Program-made: the position numbers and the translations under genes
Shown: positions 11,152 to 21,521 of the stretch, piece after piece
How the letters are laid out: each line of letters opens with the position of its first letter
Numbering within the stretch: position 1 is the first letter of the stretch
From: Brachypterus glaber
Lineage: Eukaryota; Arthropoda; Insecta; Coleoptera; Kateretidae
Direction: 5' to 3'
Assembly: GCA_958510825.1 (NCBI GenBank)
Contig: OY294044.1
Location: forward strand, 81,018,895 to 81,082,894
DNA: 64,000 bases
The notes under the pieces: model-generated
What the model was told of the DNA's origin: nothing
What the model saw: only the letters and a program-made list of their open reading frames with translations
Database searches by the model: none

Positions 11152-12155
11152 TTCAATTGCAAAAATCTGAAGATTTCTCTAAATCAGATTCCAAATATAA
11201 GTTTAAACTAATTTTGGGGTCGCTGAATACAAATCCGAAGGCCATTTGTCTCCATTACCCTCAGATCTTTTGATATCATAAAAAAATAAAATTAGGAAAA
11301 CTGTTTTTCTGTAATTACTAGAAAACGCTTTGACTTATCACATAAAAATTGAATGATTAGTGAATAGTGGTAATATAAGTTTTTTATTCCTCTACTTACC
11401 CAAAAATAATTGTGCAGAGGCGTACTTTCTAAAGGGTTTTTGTCATATATTTCTCCATCTCTCTATTTAGAAATCAATTTTGATAAAAAAATATTTATAG
11501 ATTAATTTTACTTAAGAAACATATTGGACTATTGATCAAAGGTCAACAGTTTTCGAGAAAAATAGGTGTAAACATATCTCTGCAAGTTCCATTAAGAAAA
11601 AAAAAATGACAAATTACACTTTTTAAAAGCAAAATGAGATTTTTTGTTAATAATTATATAATTACGTTTTCTTAAAAAATGAACTAAAAATTTTACACAG
11701 CAAACAAAATTATATTGTATTTTTTTTTCTGCTTGGTCCAAATATTTCACTTGACTTTTTTTATGTGTGCGTTGTACATTCTCTTTGTATGGACCAGCAG
11801 TAGTCCGTCATCATGGATATCCCCAATGCCCCTGACACATAATTTCTATATCCTTGAAATCCTGGTTTCCACCAAGAAATGAAGTTTGACACTCATGTTA
11901 CAGTCAATAACAACAAATTACAAACATTTTTTTATATAGAAAATTCTTGTGATTTCCAAGGAATAAGTGTAAATCCATATCCACAGGCTTTCATAAGCAA
12001 ACATAAAGCATAGCAACATAATGACATAACTTGAATACGGCATATGACATAAAAATATCAATTTGCTATCCTATACATAAGCGCATAATATTGGTAATAG
12101 ATATAAAGAACTTTCACTTTCGGGTTTAGACCGTGTTAATGGATTTTCACTTTCC

Positions 12156-12190
12156 GACGTTTCGTCTCTTACTACTAGAGACATCTTTAG
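12156..12190 (-). ncRNA. Hammerhead-like core in left arm, mutated
   Basis: This is the reverse-complement counterpart of the core at 12475-12509. It reads CTAAAGA where the other arm has CTGAAGA, which changes an invariant core G. Stem II and GAAACGTC are intact. Confidence 0.4.
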
Positions 12191-12474
12191 GGATTAATCT
12201 GAAACTAAGTTTCGAATCAACTTGTGTCACTATTTATGACGAGTTGTGGTTATTCACCCGTGACGAGATTTTTTTCCTATCAAAGACTTCCATATTGCAG
12301 GTAAGTGGTAACCAGTGTCCCGATTGATGTTGTTAGGATGCAATCGGGACACTGGTTACCACTTACCTGCAATATGGAAGTCTTTGATAGGAAAAATCTC
12401 GTCACGGGTGAATAACCACAACTCGTCATAAATAGTGACACAAGTTGATTCGAAACTTAGTTTCAGATTAATCC

Positions 12475-12509
12475 CTGAAGATGTCTCTAGTAGTAAGAGA
12501 CGAAACGTC
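12475..12509 (+). ncRNA. Hammerhead-ribozyme-like core, right arm
   Basis: The order is CTGAAGA, stem GTCTCT/AGAGAC with loop AGTAGTA, GAAAC, GTC. This is the hammerhead order CUGANGA - stem II - GAAA - stem III - cleavage triplet. TCC before and GGA after can form a short stem I. Two features are non-canonical: an extra T precedes stem II, and stem III (AC/GT) has no loop, so any activity might need a dimer. Hammerhead motifs are reported at Penelope-like element ends. Activity is not shown. Confidence 0.45.
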
Positions 12510-12654
12510 GGAAAGTGAAAATCCATTAACACGGTCTAAACCCGAAAGTGAAAGTTCTTTATATCTTAATGGCCGTGAAAGCTTAAAATCTAAAATTGGT
12601 AATAGATGATAGAAGAAGAAGAGGACGAACATATGCAAATTATGTTGTTATGCA

Positions 12655-12911
12655 TAGAAAAAACGGATTCCTTGAACCAAGGACACGTGTCTTTGTATAT
12701 GTTCAAAGCCATATTCTCTTGTTTCAAGGCTGACATTTTCTTGAACCAAAGTCAATGTCCTTGAATGAAAAGCACGGGTTTTGGTATAAAAATCCGCGCT
12801 CTTTATTGACTTTGGTTCAAGAAAATGCCAGCCTTGAAACAAGAGAATATGGCTTTGACATATCCAAAGACACGTGTCCTTGGTTCAAGGAATCCTTTTT
12901 TTCTATGTGTA
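12655..12911. repeat. Palindrome with ~105-bp arms
   Basis: CCTTGAACCAAGGACACGTG near 12670 is mirrored by CACGTGTCCTTGGTTCAAGG near 12872-12891. The arms continue through CTTGTTTCAAGGCTG to a loop of about 45 bp. CCTTGAACCAAGG is itself nearly self-complementary. No coding potential. Confidence 0.9.
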
Positions 12912-13194
12912 CTATGCGTTATGTTTGGTTATGCAATCTTGTGGATAAGCCTTTAAACTTCATTTCTGGTACTCTCAATTGGACTCCTTTTCCAAAAACC
13001 TAGGGAATTTGTGTGAAGAACAGGGGTACAGATTCCACGAAGATCTCAGAGGCATTGGAACGTATCCATGATTTTTTTCTTAAAAACTATTGACCTTTAA
13101 TCAATAGGTTCAATATGTTTTTCACATAAAATTAATCAAGAAATAATAACTTTCTATCAAAATTGTAAGATTCTTACAGATATTTTTTTTTGAG

Positions 13195-13196
<2 letters not shown>

Positions 13197-13262
<66 letters not shown>
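13197..13262. repeat. (TA)n microsatellite
   Basis: About 33 uninterrupted AT dinucleotides lie in the right arm of the 2.4-kb inverted repeat. They have no counterpart in the left arm, so they expanded after the arms formed. Confidence 0.98.
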
Positions 13263-13267
<5 letters not shown>

Positions 13268-13646
13268 GTACGCCTCTGACATACACACAATTCTATTATT
13301 GGGTAAGTAGAGGAATAAATAACATATTGCGACTATTATCCATACTAAATTTTAATGTTTAAAAAGTCAAAGCGTTCTCTGGTAATTACAGTGAAACAGT
13401 TTTCTTAATTTTAATTTTTTTTATGATATCAAAAAATCTGAGAGTGATGGAGACAAACAGCTTTCGGATTTGGATTCAGTGCCCCAAAATGACTTTAAAC
13501 CTTTGCTTAGAATCTAAGTTAGAGAAATCATCAGATTTTTTGACCAGGGTTATTTTTGAAGCATAACTGGAACGGCTAAATTTCTTAATCACCTCATTGT
13601 GCGGAAAAAACTCTTCTAGCTACAGAATGATGAAGAGTAGATATAA

Positions 13647-13783
13647 TAATAGTATATTACATACTGAGGTGGAAAATGTTTAATTTCCTGAGGGAAGGTT
13701 AGCTGACCAAGGGGAGTTAGTCCCACTGTCAGCTAATTCCCCAAGGAAAAATGAAAATTTCCACCTGGGTTTGTATACTATTA
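13647..13783. repeat. Hairpin repeat with GC-richer loop
   Basis: Left AATAGTATATTACATACTGA with GGTGGAAAATG is mirrored by ATTTCCACC and TTTGTATACTATT. The loop holds GGTTAGCTGACCAAGGGGAG and TCAGCTAATTCCCC. A partial relative with a different loop is at 10206. Confidence 0.75.
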
Positions 13784-14002
13784 TATTCACAATTTTACCT
13801 TTTTTATTAACAATTGTATATTTTATGTTCCACGACAAAACTGCCACTATCTTTAAATTTATAAACACTTGTGAAGTTAGTAACTAACTATTAGTTACAC
13901 ATTTTTACTTTATTAATGCATGTCTAGATGGCGATCTCCACGAAAAAATATTAATTAGTGATTAATAATTGGTATTTAAGTATTTTAAAAAGAAAAGCTA
14001 AC

Positions 14003-14080
14003 CCGACACCCCCGGGTAATGAGAATGGACTCGTCCGAGTACGTCCCGCGAAAGCGGCGAGAGATCAGTCGCGGTGTCGG
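14003..14080. other. GC-rich structured island, candidate RNA fold
   Basis: In very AT-rich surroundings, 78 bases are GC-rich and close on themselves: CCGACACC (14003-14010) pairs with GGTGTCGG (14073-14080). Inside are ACTCGTCCGAGT and CCGCGAAAGCGG, the latter a 4-bp stem with a GAAA (GNRA-type) tetraloop, and CGAGAGATCAGTCG. It does not match a tRNA (no T-loop), and I could not fit hammerhead, HDV-like or twister cores. It could be a structured RNA, a transposon end, or chance. No second copy is in the window. Confidence 0.45.
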
Positions 14081-14512
14081 CTGTACTTGTAAAATGTTAT
14101 AAATTACAGTTCATTTACAAATATAATACATAGGGTGTTTTATTGTGAAATCCATGCAAATCAACTAAGAACCCAAATCCAATAACGTTATGTAAATTAC
14201 CGGCGGTGACAGTGTCAGTGATCTTTCAGAAATGACAGCTAAATTGGTTGTGAATTTAATATTTTTTGGACATACGAAAATATTGTAATGTGCAGGTAAT
14301 GTTATTTTATAAAAATAAGTATTTTAAATTGTTTTGTCATAAAATTCAATTCAATAAATTAAAATTTTTGACAAGGGAAATACGTGAAGTTAGCTACAAG
14401 AGCCTTCCCGCCCAAGGGATGGAAATGGGGTGTTCCAAACTTTTTAGGTAGCAGAAGTTAAGAATAAATAATTTTCCAACTTTTACGTATGTATGTAATT
14501 AGCTTATTTCTA
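14081..14512. other. AT-rich sequence, no gene seen
   Basis: TAGGGTGTTTTATTGTGAAA near 14131 resembles the left end of the GGGTG-type MITEs, but no mirrored end was found. Confidence 0.5.
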
Positions 14513-15048
14513 TATACACGTTGGGCCTTAAATACTTTTAAATAAAAAGTCAAGCACCACCAATTTCTTTTTATTCAATTTTTTTTTATAGACCTAACCT
14601 AAACAAAAAACACCAAAATTAAAATAATCGTTAGAGCACAGTGGCGTAGAATAAGGAACATATAAACCGAAAAAAAAGTTTTTATAAAACGTGGCGTTTT
14701 TCAAGTTGTTGATTCAGGTTGAATCATTCGATAATATTGAAGTTAGCTAATCCCTCTGCTTTACATAATTTACAGGATAATAAAACCTATATGGGAGATT
14801 TTTTGGATAAAAAAATAAAATATTGAAAAACAAAATAAGTAAATTTCACTAAATCGTTGTTATATTATGCAAATAACCAGTTACAGGGATATGTGCTTGA
14901 ACGGGTTTCTTCATGCGTAAAGGAATAATTTGTATAATAAACTGCTTTTTTGTCTCCATGTCTAAAATGCTTTTTTATCTCAGTGATTAAAATATAAAAA
15001 AACGTCGTACCTATATCATATGAGCACAAAAGCAGTCATATTATATCG

Positions 15049-15437
15049 TCGGCTTACAAGTAAAGAGCACTAAGTCCAAAAACATGGTTCTGAGATATTG
15101 ACAAATTTAACTTTCACTGTTGTTTTTCAATTTTTGTAATAATTGTTACAAAAATGCACGTTTTGCCAAACAAACACTAAGTCGCTTAGTGCAGAAATAT
15201 TTGAAATAATCTACAAGTAAAACGCACTAAGTGCACTAAGTGACTTAGTGCCTATTGCCAGATAAAATTTTATTCAAAATCAAACTGGTGCGTTTTGTAT
15301 AGTGGGTAACTCTCTTGGCAGTCCACCTAGAAGTTAGTTCGGTTTACCTGTACCTAGATCATCAAAAATTAATTACAGTACCATAAAAATCCCATTTTTG
15401 CAAAAAAGTGACTTAGTGCCTTTTACTTGTAAGCCGA
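15049..15437. mobile_element. MITE, TCGGCTTACAAGTAAA ends
   Basis: Left TCGGCTTACAAGTAAA with GCACTAAGTC is mirrored by GACTTAGTGCC and TTTTACTTGTAAGCCGA. An internal block near 15226-15253 repeats CACTAAGTG and GACTTAGTG in both orientations. The element is about 389 bp and non-coding. Confidence 0.85.
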
Positions 15438-15599
15438 AGATATTATATAGTGGGCTAAATGATTAAAAAATTATATTTTTGATAATCCTTGCTCATATTG
15501 GAGGTAGTTTTAAATGATTGCTTTTTTGATAAAGGTTTGTAAAAAGTATTTCTGAGTTCAGAGAAAGTTACTTAAGTTTAAATATACCTGTGACCCCTA

Positions 15600-16627
15600 C
15601 ACGGTGGGCTTTAAGCTTACGGAGATGAAAAAATCGAACACCCCATAACTGACAACGGGATATTGTTTCTAATGCTTTCAGAATTACATGTTCGTTGAGA
15701 ACAAAATCGTAGTTGTAGCCGTTTTTTATTCCATCAAAAATTAGTATATATGTGACCCAAAAAAAATTCAAATTAAAAAGTTTGGAGGTCTCACCCCTTA
15801 AATTTGTTTATTGGGGTAAGAGTTTCGTCCCTAATTTTTTTAAAAATTTTTAAAAAAATCTAGAGGTCACTCATAGCCATTTTTCAAAAAATATGTTTGC
15901 TTAGCTTTTTTTATTTTTTTTAAGGGGCAAGGATATTTTATTTAAATCTTTTTAACATGAAACGGTATAAAGGGATAGTAAACTGCTAACCTCAAAAAAA
16001 ATCTGAATTTTCCTTTCAAAATGGCGGAGCTGTGCCCTTTAAAGTTTGAAAATTCACTACATTGCTTGATATTAGGTCTAAATACAGGCCCAAAAAAATG
16101 TTTTTCATTGTCTTCAAATATTGTGCGTGTAGCCCAATATGTCCTCACATAAAAACAACTATATTTTTTTTATCGGATATACAGCACGGTGGGCTTTAAG
16201 CTTACGGGGATGAAAAACACCCCATAACTGAGAACGCGATTTTTTTTGAGGTTAGCAATTTTCTATCCCTTTATACCGTTTCTTGTTAAAAAGATTTAAA
16301 TAAAAAATCCTTGGGCCTTAAAAAAAATAAAAAAAGATAAGCAAACATATTTTTTGAAAAATATTAGATATTTTCAAATATTTTGAAAAATATTAGGGAT
16401 AAAACTCTTACCCCAATAAACAAATTTAAGGGGTGAGACCTCCAAACTTTTGAATTTGAAATTTTTTTGGGTCACATATATACTAATTTTTGATGGAATA
16501 AAAAACGGCTACACCTACTATTTTGTTCTCAACGAACATGTAATTCTGAAAGCATTAGAAACAATATCCCGTTGTCAGTTATGGGGTGTTCGATTTTTTC
16601 ATCTCCGTAAGCTTAAAGCCCACCGTG
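15600..16627. mobile_element. Foldback element with CAC ends and CCTA duplication (Chapaev-like?)
   Basis: Left CACGGTGGGCTTTAAGCTTA and GGAGATGAAAAAATCGA are mirrored by TCGATTTTTTCATCTCC and TAAGCTTAAAGCCCACCGTG. CCTA directly precedes (15596-15599) and follows (16628-16631) the element, a 4-bp target duplication. CAC termini with a 4-bp duplication fit the Chapaev branch of the CMC superfamily. Arms are about 390 bp. The loop carries a direct internal copy of the terminal sequence at 16188-16232. No transposase is seen. Confidence 0.85.
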
Positions 16628-17224
16628 CCTAAAGTACACGCGGTTTTTTATCACGTTCAACAGTTTTGTGAAGAGAAACAATTTTTTTTGGGTTTCTACA
16701 GTGAGCCAGCTGTAGATACCCTTCACCATGTCACTATATGTCAACAGACTATTAATAGCTGTTAGGGAATATAATAGTAACCATACACAGTTTCGGGAAT
16801 TCGCCAATTTTAGTTGTTAAAACCATAAATGTTATTTTTTTAGTTGTATTTTCTTAAATTGCTTTTTATTTAAATAAAGACGGTCTAAAATTTGATTAAA
16901 ACACGAGAACAACGTGAAATTAACCGATTTTTTTGTAATTTATCATAGTACGAACTCTTTTGTTTCTACGTCATAAACTCTACCGTACTGACTTTTATTA
17001 TCCTAATAAACATCTTAGTAGGTAGTATTGGTCCCCCAATAAAGGTATAAAATTGTGGATCCATAAAAAAAGAAAAAAAAATTTCTTTCGATTTTTTTTT
17101 TCTTTTTCAAAAAGTGCTCTAACGATTATTTTAATTTTTGTGTTTTTTGTTTAGGTTACAACATTGCATAAAATTTGGTGGTGCTTGACTTTTTATTTAA
17201 AAGTATTTAAGGACTGCCGTGTAT

Positions 17225-18180
17225 AATTGTGAATAAAGTTCGTTAAGAGGGTAGTTATTTTTATTTAAACATAATATAGCTTCGTTAGGTGTAGAAAATC
17301 AGTGCATTCTTGAGTTGGGCACTTCTAATGAAGTAGTTAATGTTCTTTCTAGCTTTGTTACTTATATTATGGTTTAGTAGATACCTTAATTTTATATTAT
17401 AAAAGTTTTCCTATTTCCGTACACATCAGTGTTAGGGTGGGTTTTTCATCCATAGTAATAAAAATAATATTTTTTAAAAGGAAAAAATTAAAAATTAGAT
17501 TCTGATCCGTTAAACAGCATGGTATACTATACCATACATAATGGTATGGTTTAGTTTAGTTTATTACGCCTAAAAATATAAAAAATATTCTGTTCTGGGG
17601 TTAAGACCCGACTATTATTATGTATTTTAAAGTGCTGAATCCAAAGTTAAAATACCCCATCACTCATTCTTCTTTTAGACAAGTAAAAATTAGTGATAAT
17701 CTCAGAAAATCTAATTTTCTCAATATTTTTAAAACGATCGTTGTTTCATGTTTTTGATCCTATCTATACACACAGATACTAAAAACAAGTACGTCATATT
17801 CAGATCAAGTGACTCAAAATTTTGTATATGCCCAAGCATCTTAAGTACTTAAATCAAATGTTTTACTTGATTACAGTTAAATACTTATCCTACTTTATCA
17901 TATAGCGTATATGATGCACAGTATATTTTGTCCACGTTATTTGAAATTAGTGTCCCAATTTGTCATTTCATAAGAATTTCATTTCATCAAAATATCAATT
18001 TTTCAGTTAAAGGGTTGAAACTTGAATCAAATAAAAGTGCTTTGTTTGAATAATAAAATTTCTTGTCTTGAGTTTTAAAGAAACTCAAGTTCAAGATGGA
18101 AAGTAAATATTTATAATGAGTATAAAATAATAAAAATAATGAAAAATAGTACTATGTTAAATATGCTTATATAAAGTATT
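17225..18180. other. AT-rich sequence with one repeat fragment
   Basis: 17588-17650 resembles one half of the palindromes at 41062-41596 (GGGGTTAAGACCCGACTATT, then TGTATTTTAAAGTGCTGAATC). A small palindrome ATGGTATACTATACCAT lies near 17519. No gene seen. Confidence 0.55.
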
Positions 18181-18190
18181 TTTATACTAA

Positions 18191-18512
18191 TAGTTTGTTT
18201 GTTTGTTTGTTTGTTTGTTTGTTTAACCTCTACTTCTATTCTACTTAATTAAGCATCCCCTAAGTCCAGAACTTGTGTGGGCTAGTAGTAGAGGGAACCA
18301 CTGGTTTATACTGACTTTCGAATCAGTTTTTATAGGGAGTGTCCACTTCACTTATGCCTTCGTCAAATTTCAATTATTAATTAACTGAAAAAGGTAAATT
18401 GGCCGCAGTGAGAATCGAACTCACGCTAGTTGTAGCAGACTTGTCACAGACGCGGTAGACCACTACACCAATCCTCCCAATAACAAGTGTCCAACACAAG
18501 CATCACAAATAT
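18191..18512 (-). mobile_element. tRNA-derived SINE, family 1
   Basis: On the minus strand there is an A box TGGTGTAGTGG (18460-18470) and a B box AGTTCGATTCT (18411-18421), then a body of about 190 bp and an (AAAC)n tail, seen as GTTT repeats near 18192-18224. A 10-bp direct repeat TTTATACTAA flanks it (18181-18190 and 18513-18522). About 30 bases precede the tRNA-like start. It belongs to a different family from the SINE at 38042 but shares the tail type, so both may have been moved by the same LINE machinery. Confidence 0.88.
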
Positions 18513-18535
18513 TTTATACTAAAATAATTTTGTAT

Positions 18536-19220
18536 TCGATTCATTCTAAAAGCGGCACTTTTTGTTCATGTTTTACGGGCGAAAAGTTGAACTAGGCCCT
18601 AGGGCCAAAAAGTTTTTTTCGCCCGCTAACTAAAACTTGTTATATTTAAGCTTTTTAAAAGAAGATACTTTACCTTTACTGTAATATTTATAAAGAAATA
18701 TGACCATTTGGTCACTTTTAGTCTTGAACTAACTGTTCTTTTTGATAATCATTACATACAAAATAAAAATTTCTTCTATAACATAACCTCAAAATATATG
18801 TTAACTGATTAATCTGTATTTATCCACTAAAATAACTTAAAAACACAAAATTTCAATTAAAAATTAATTTCAATATTTATAATCTTCATAGAACAGTTTT
18901 GGAAGTATTATTATTTTCATAACAGACATATTTTAACAGAAATTAATCATCAAGCTATAGCTTTTTTAGTTTGAAAATGAAACCGCACACAAAAGAAACG
19001 ATTCAATTGATTTTTTAGAGATTTAATTGGATAGCAATTTGTCATGGATTAATAGATAAGTAATAAGACAGGAAAAAGAAATATTTTATGCAATTTAAAA
19101 TTAACTATATTTTAATAATTTATTATAATTAGTAACAATCGAATAAAAAATATTGTATAATACACGGGCAAAAGTCCAAACGAAAAACTGAACTTTTCGC
19201 CCTTGTATTATAAATAACTA
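18536..19220 (+). repeat. Dispersed repeat C, copy 1
   Basis: This ~685-bp unit is repeated directly at 47288-48040. Its first hairpin (about 18578-18626) has the stem CGGGCGAAAAG / TTTTTTTCGCCCG around GGCCCTAGGGCC, a perfect 12-bp palindrome. Its second hairpin (19163-19205) has the stem CACGGGCAAAA / TTTTCGCCCTTG with a 20-base interior that is entirely different in copy 2. Non-coding. Confidence 0.9.
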
Positions 19221-20039
19221 TTTTATGTATGTAACAATAATTTTTTAAGACTTACCAGTTTATAAGATTTCGGAGCCCATCAGAAAGTTGAAACCTAAAA
19301 AAATATAAGTAAAAGAAATTAATATTGTCGTAAAACCTTAAGAATTAAATTATCGTTTTTTGTTATTATTCTCGTTCATGTTACGATAAGGACGCAAAAA
19401 ATCCTGCCACTCTAACCATTATAGTAGGTGTTATAAAAAACAAGTTACTCGGGCGAATCTCCAGTACAGAGGGGAAAATAGATGGAAAGTTGTGTCGAGA
19501 ATTCCATTTTAGTTCATCAAAAGAGCGCCATCTGCTGGATGCCGTCAGTAGTTAAAGTAAAGTAAAGAAGGTTTACTGGCAGAATAAAAAAGCAAATACA
19601 ATTTTCTATTCGACTATATATTTTTTAGTTTTTTACATATTTTTTAAGGTTTTCATTTTTCAATTTTTTTTTGCTAAAAAATGCGATTTTCTAAGATTTT
19701 TTTTAGTAAAATTTTATTTCTATTACCAGAATTTGAATTTAGTTTTTTTACAGTGTATCACTTGTTCATGCATTATTATATCTTTAGTCAGGATATTTTG
19801 CGCCAATATTTTTTGTTTGCTAAAAAATATAATTTGCCTTTATTTAACTACTGAAGGCAGTGTTTCGCACCATTTACAAAAGCCATTTTCAGAGGCGCTC
19901 CAAGCCATTACGGACACAGTACCTGGGGGAGCCCGAAAAGAATTAAATGGACATGTCCAGATATTGCGTCCGATTTTTTCCTAGCAAGTCTCCCTGTTTA
20001 ATTAACAACTATTGACAATATAATATACTGTAGGTATAT
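19221..20039. other. AT-rich sequence with a MITE fragment
   Basis: About 19612-19735 resembles the interior of the foldback at 20040 (TATATTTTTTAGTTTTTTA, then TTTTTAAGGTTTT), so it is a fragment of that family. AGAGCGCCATCTGCTGGAT near 19523 is a GC-richer patch of unknown meaning. No gene seen. Confidence 0.5.
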
Positions 20040-20745
20040 TATACCGGTGTCCCAACTCTATTTACCCAGCGATTTTCTCGAAAACTAAAAGAGATATTTG
20101 AATTCTGCGAAAACCATCTTAAATTAGACAACTTTAAACATATATTTGATACGTTCAGCTCCTAAAATGTGTGCAGGAGGGCATGGGGAGGAATTTTTTT
20201 AAATGAAATAGGGGATGTGATACATCATTTTAAAGTATATAAATTCTCTATTGGACTGTATATTTTTTAGTTTTTTAAACAATTTTTTTAAGGTTTTGAT
20301 TTTTTAATTTTTTGTGATGCGATGTTTTAAGTTTTTTTTGTGGTAAATTTTTATTTATGTCAATTAAAATTAGTTTAAAAGTATAATTTACGTTTTTTCA
20401 TCATGAAATTAGTAATTTTTAAAAAATTGTTTGATTTTTTTAGAGAAATTTTGACAAAAATACCCATTTTTAACCCTATTTTAAACCCAAAAATAATGTT
20501 TAAAAAAATTAAAAAATATATAGTTAAATGGAGAATTTTATAAGCTATAAAATGATGTATCATATTTCCATTTAAAAAAATGTCCCTCTATGCCCCCCTG
20601 CCCACATTTCAAGAGCTGAAAGTTTCAAATATATGCTAAAAGATAGTTTAAGTTGTTTTATTTAAAAAGGTTTTCTCAAAACTTGATTATCTCTTTTAGT
20701 TTACGAGAAAATGGCTGGGTAAGTAGAGTTGGGACACCCGGTATA
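20040..20745. mobile_element. Foldback MITE, TATACCGGGTGTCCCAAC ends
   Basis: Left TATACCGGTGTCCCAACTCT and TTTACCCAGC are mirrored by GCTGGGTAAG and AGAGTTGGGACACCCGGTA. Arms of about 200 bp include the GGGCATGGGGA and GTGATACATCATTTTAAAG blocks. The core is nearly the same as in the elements at 53337 and 63721, which have different ends. Confidence 0.9.
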
Positions 20746-20880
20746 CTTTGACGCTACGGGAAATATGTTTGGAATGTGTGTGCAAGTGGGAGGCCCGTTG
20801 CAAGCATGCTCGCCTTACAATGCTTTTGACGGAAAGAAGAGAGCGCGAATGATTCCTCCCCCTTTACGTAATCCATAATC
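20744..20880 (+). repeat. Dispersed repeat A, copy 2 (truncated)
   Basis: It matches 988-1157 from TTTGACGC through GATTCCTCCCCCTTTACG but lacks the ACGGATCTGTGG block and the right end. It abuts the end of the MITE at 20745. Confidence 0.85.
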
Positions 20881-21521
20881 GCCCCAAACATAGTATTTTT
20901 TATCCTTGTCATTAGTCCTTTGGCCGCGAGGTCAAAATAAAATGAAGTTTTCCACATCACATTTTTTTTTACTTTAAATCGAAAAATTTTTGCTATGACT
21001 TTTTACATTTATTAATAATTTTTATTGAAAGTTAAAGCTAACATTATTTTCTTATTAAATTAGGGCACGTGAAATGCTGTCCTATAAGAAAAATACATAA
21101 AAAGTTTTACTCCAGTATACACTTAAAAACATACGCATATTTGCTTATGTATACTGACGTATACACGTGGCGATTTGGTCCCTGCCAGAGTGTATACGGA
21201 GAGATACACATGGCAGCCATTTTTACAAGTTATTTCTGAAAAAAAAAACAAAGATAGATATATTTCCTCAAATAATGTAAAGAAGTTTGTGTCTATTACT
21301 TTAAATAAATTAAAGGGGTGCCTTTGAAATACTTACAGTTCAATTTTATATAGTTGGGAAAATAAACGCGTACAATGTAGGTAGGTATAAAGATATAAAG
21401 TTTTATCAAAATATATAAAAATATATTTTTTATAGGTCTATATAAACAGATATAAAATATTACAAATATTACAAAAAATTACGATCTATCAATATTTCTA
21501 TAGTTTGACAACAGTATATTT
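20881..21521. other. AT-rich sequence, no gene seen
   Basis: A GTATAC-rich patch lies near 21112-21215 (GTATACACTTAAAAAC, ACGTATACACGTGG). Nothing else is recognised. Confidence 0.5.

Larger units (their letters stand above)
12103..12594 (+). mobile_element. Palindromic retroposon copy 1 (Penelope-like?)
   Basis: Arms of about 223 bp (12103-12326 and 12343-12565) are nearly identical reverse complements around a 16-base loop. They are followed by the tail CTTAATGGCCGTGAAAGC and TTAAAATCTAAAA. A 13-bp direct repeat ATTGGTAATAGAT flanks the insert (12090-12102 and 12595-12607), showing a real insertion event. The tail is shared exactly with copy 2 at 34307-34543, as expected for an element with a fixed 3' end made by target-primed reverse transcription. 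The hammerhead-like core in the right arm suggests the terminal region of a Penelope-like element; that class assignment is an inference. Confidence 0.85.
11975..12960. repeat. Inner inverted repeat, ATATCCACAGGC ends
   Basis: CATATCCACAGGCTTTCATA near 11975 mirrors CAATCTTGTGGATAAGCCTTT near 12935-12957. AAACATAAAGCATAG mirrors CTATGCGTTATGTTT. The same hairpin family occurs at 51268-51419 and 61853-61927. Here it is split by the retroposon insertion at 12103-12594. Confidence 0.7.
11152..13551. mobile_element. 2.4-kb nested inverted repeat
   Basis: A left arm of about 11152-11850 is mirrored by a right arm of about 12990-13551. Matching blocks include TTGGGGTCGCTGAATAC (11214) against GGATTCAGTGCCCCAA (13470), CCTCTACTTACCC against GGGTAAGTAGAGG, and CAAAGGTCAACAG against the block near 13090. 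The arms are diverged by many substitutions. The centre holds a second inverted repeat (11975-12960), a palindrome (12655-12911) and a retroposon (12103-12594). No transposase is present. Confidence 0.8.
14513..17224. mobile_element. 2.7-kb composite foldback
   Basis: Left TATACACG...CCTTAAATACTTTTAAAT and AAAAAGTCAAGCACCACC mirror GGTGGTGCTTGACTTTTT, ATTTAAAAGTATTTAAGG and CGTGTATA at the right end. Arms of about 125 bp also share the block AAAATAATCGTTAGAGCAC. The interior carries two further elements (15049-15437 and 15600-16627). Confidence 0.85.

Noticed and set aside
13197..13262. Replication or promoter signal in the TA tract
   Set aside because: A pure dinucleotide repeat with no accompanying motif; best described as a microsatellite.
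18411..18475. A functional tRNA gene on the minus strand
   Set aside because: Same reasoning: it is the head of a SINE with a 10-bp target duplication.
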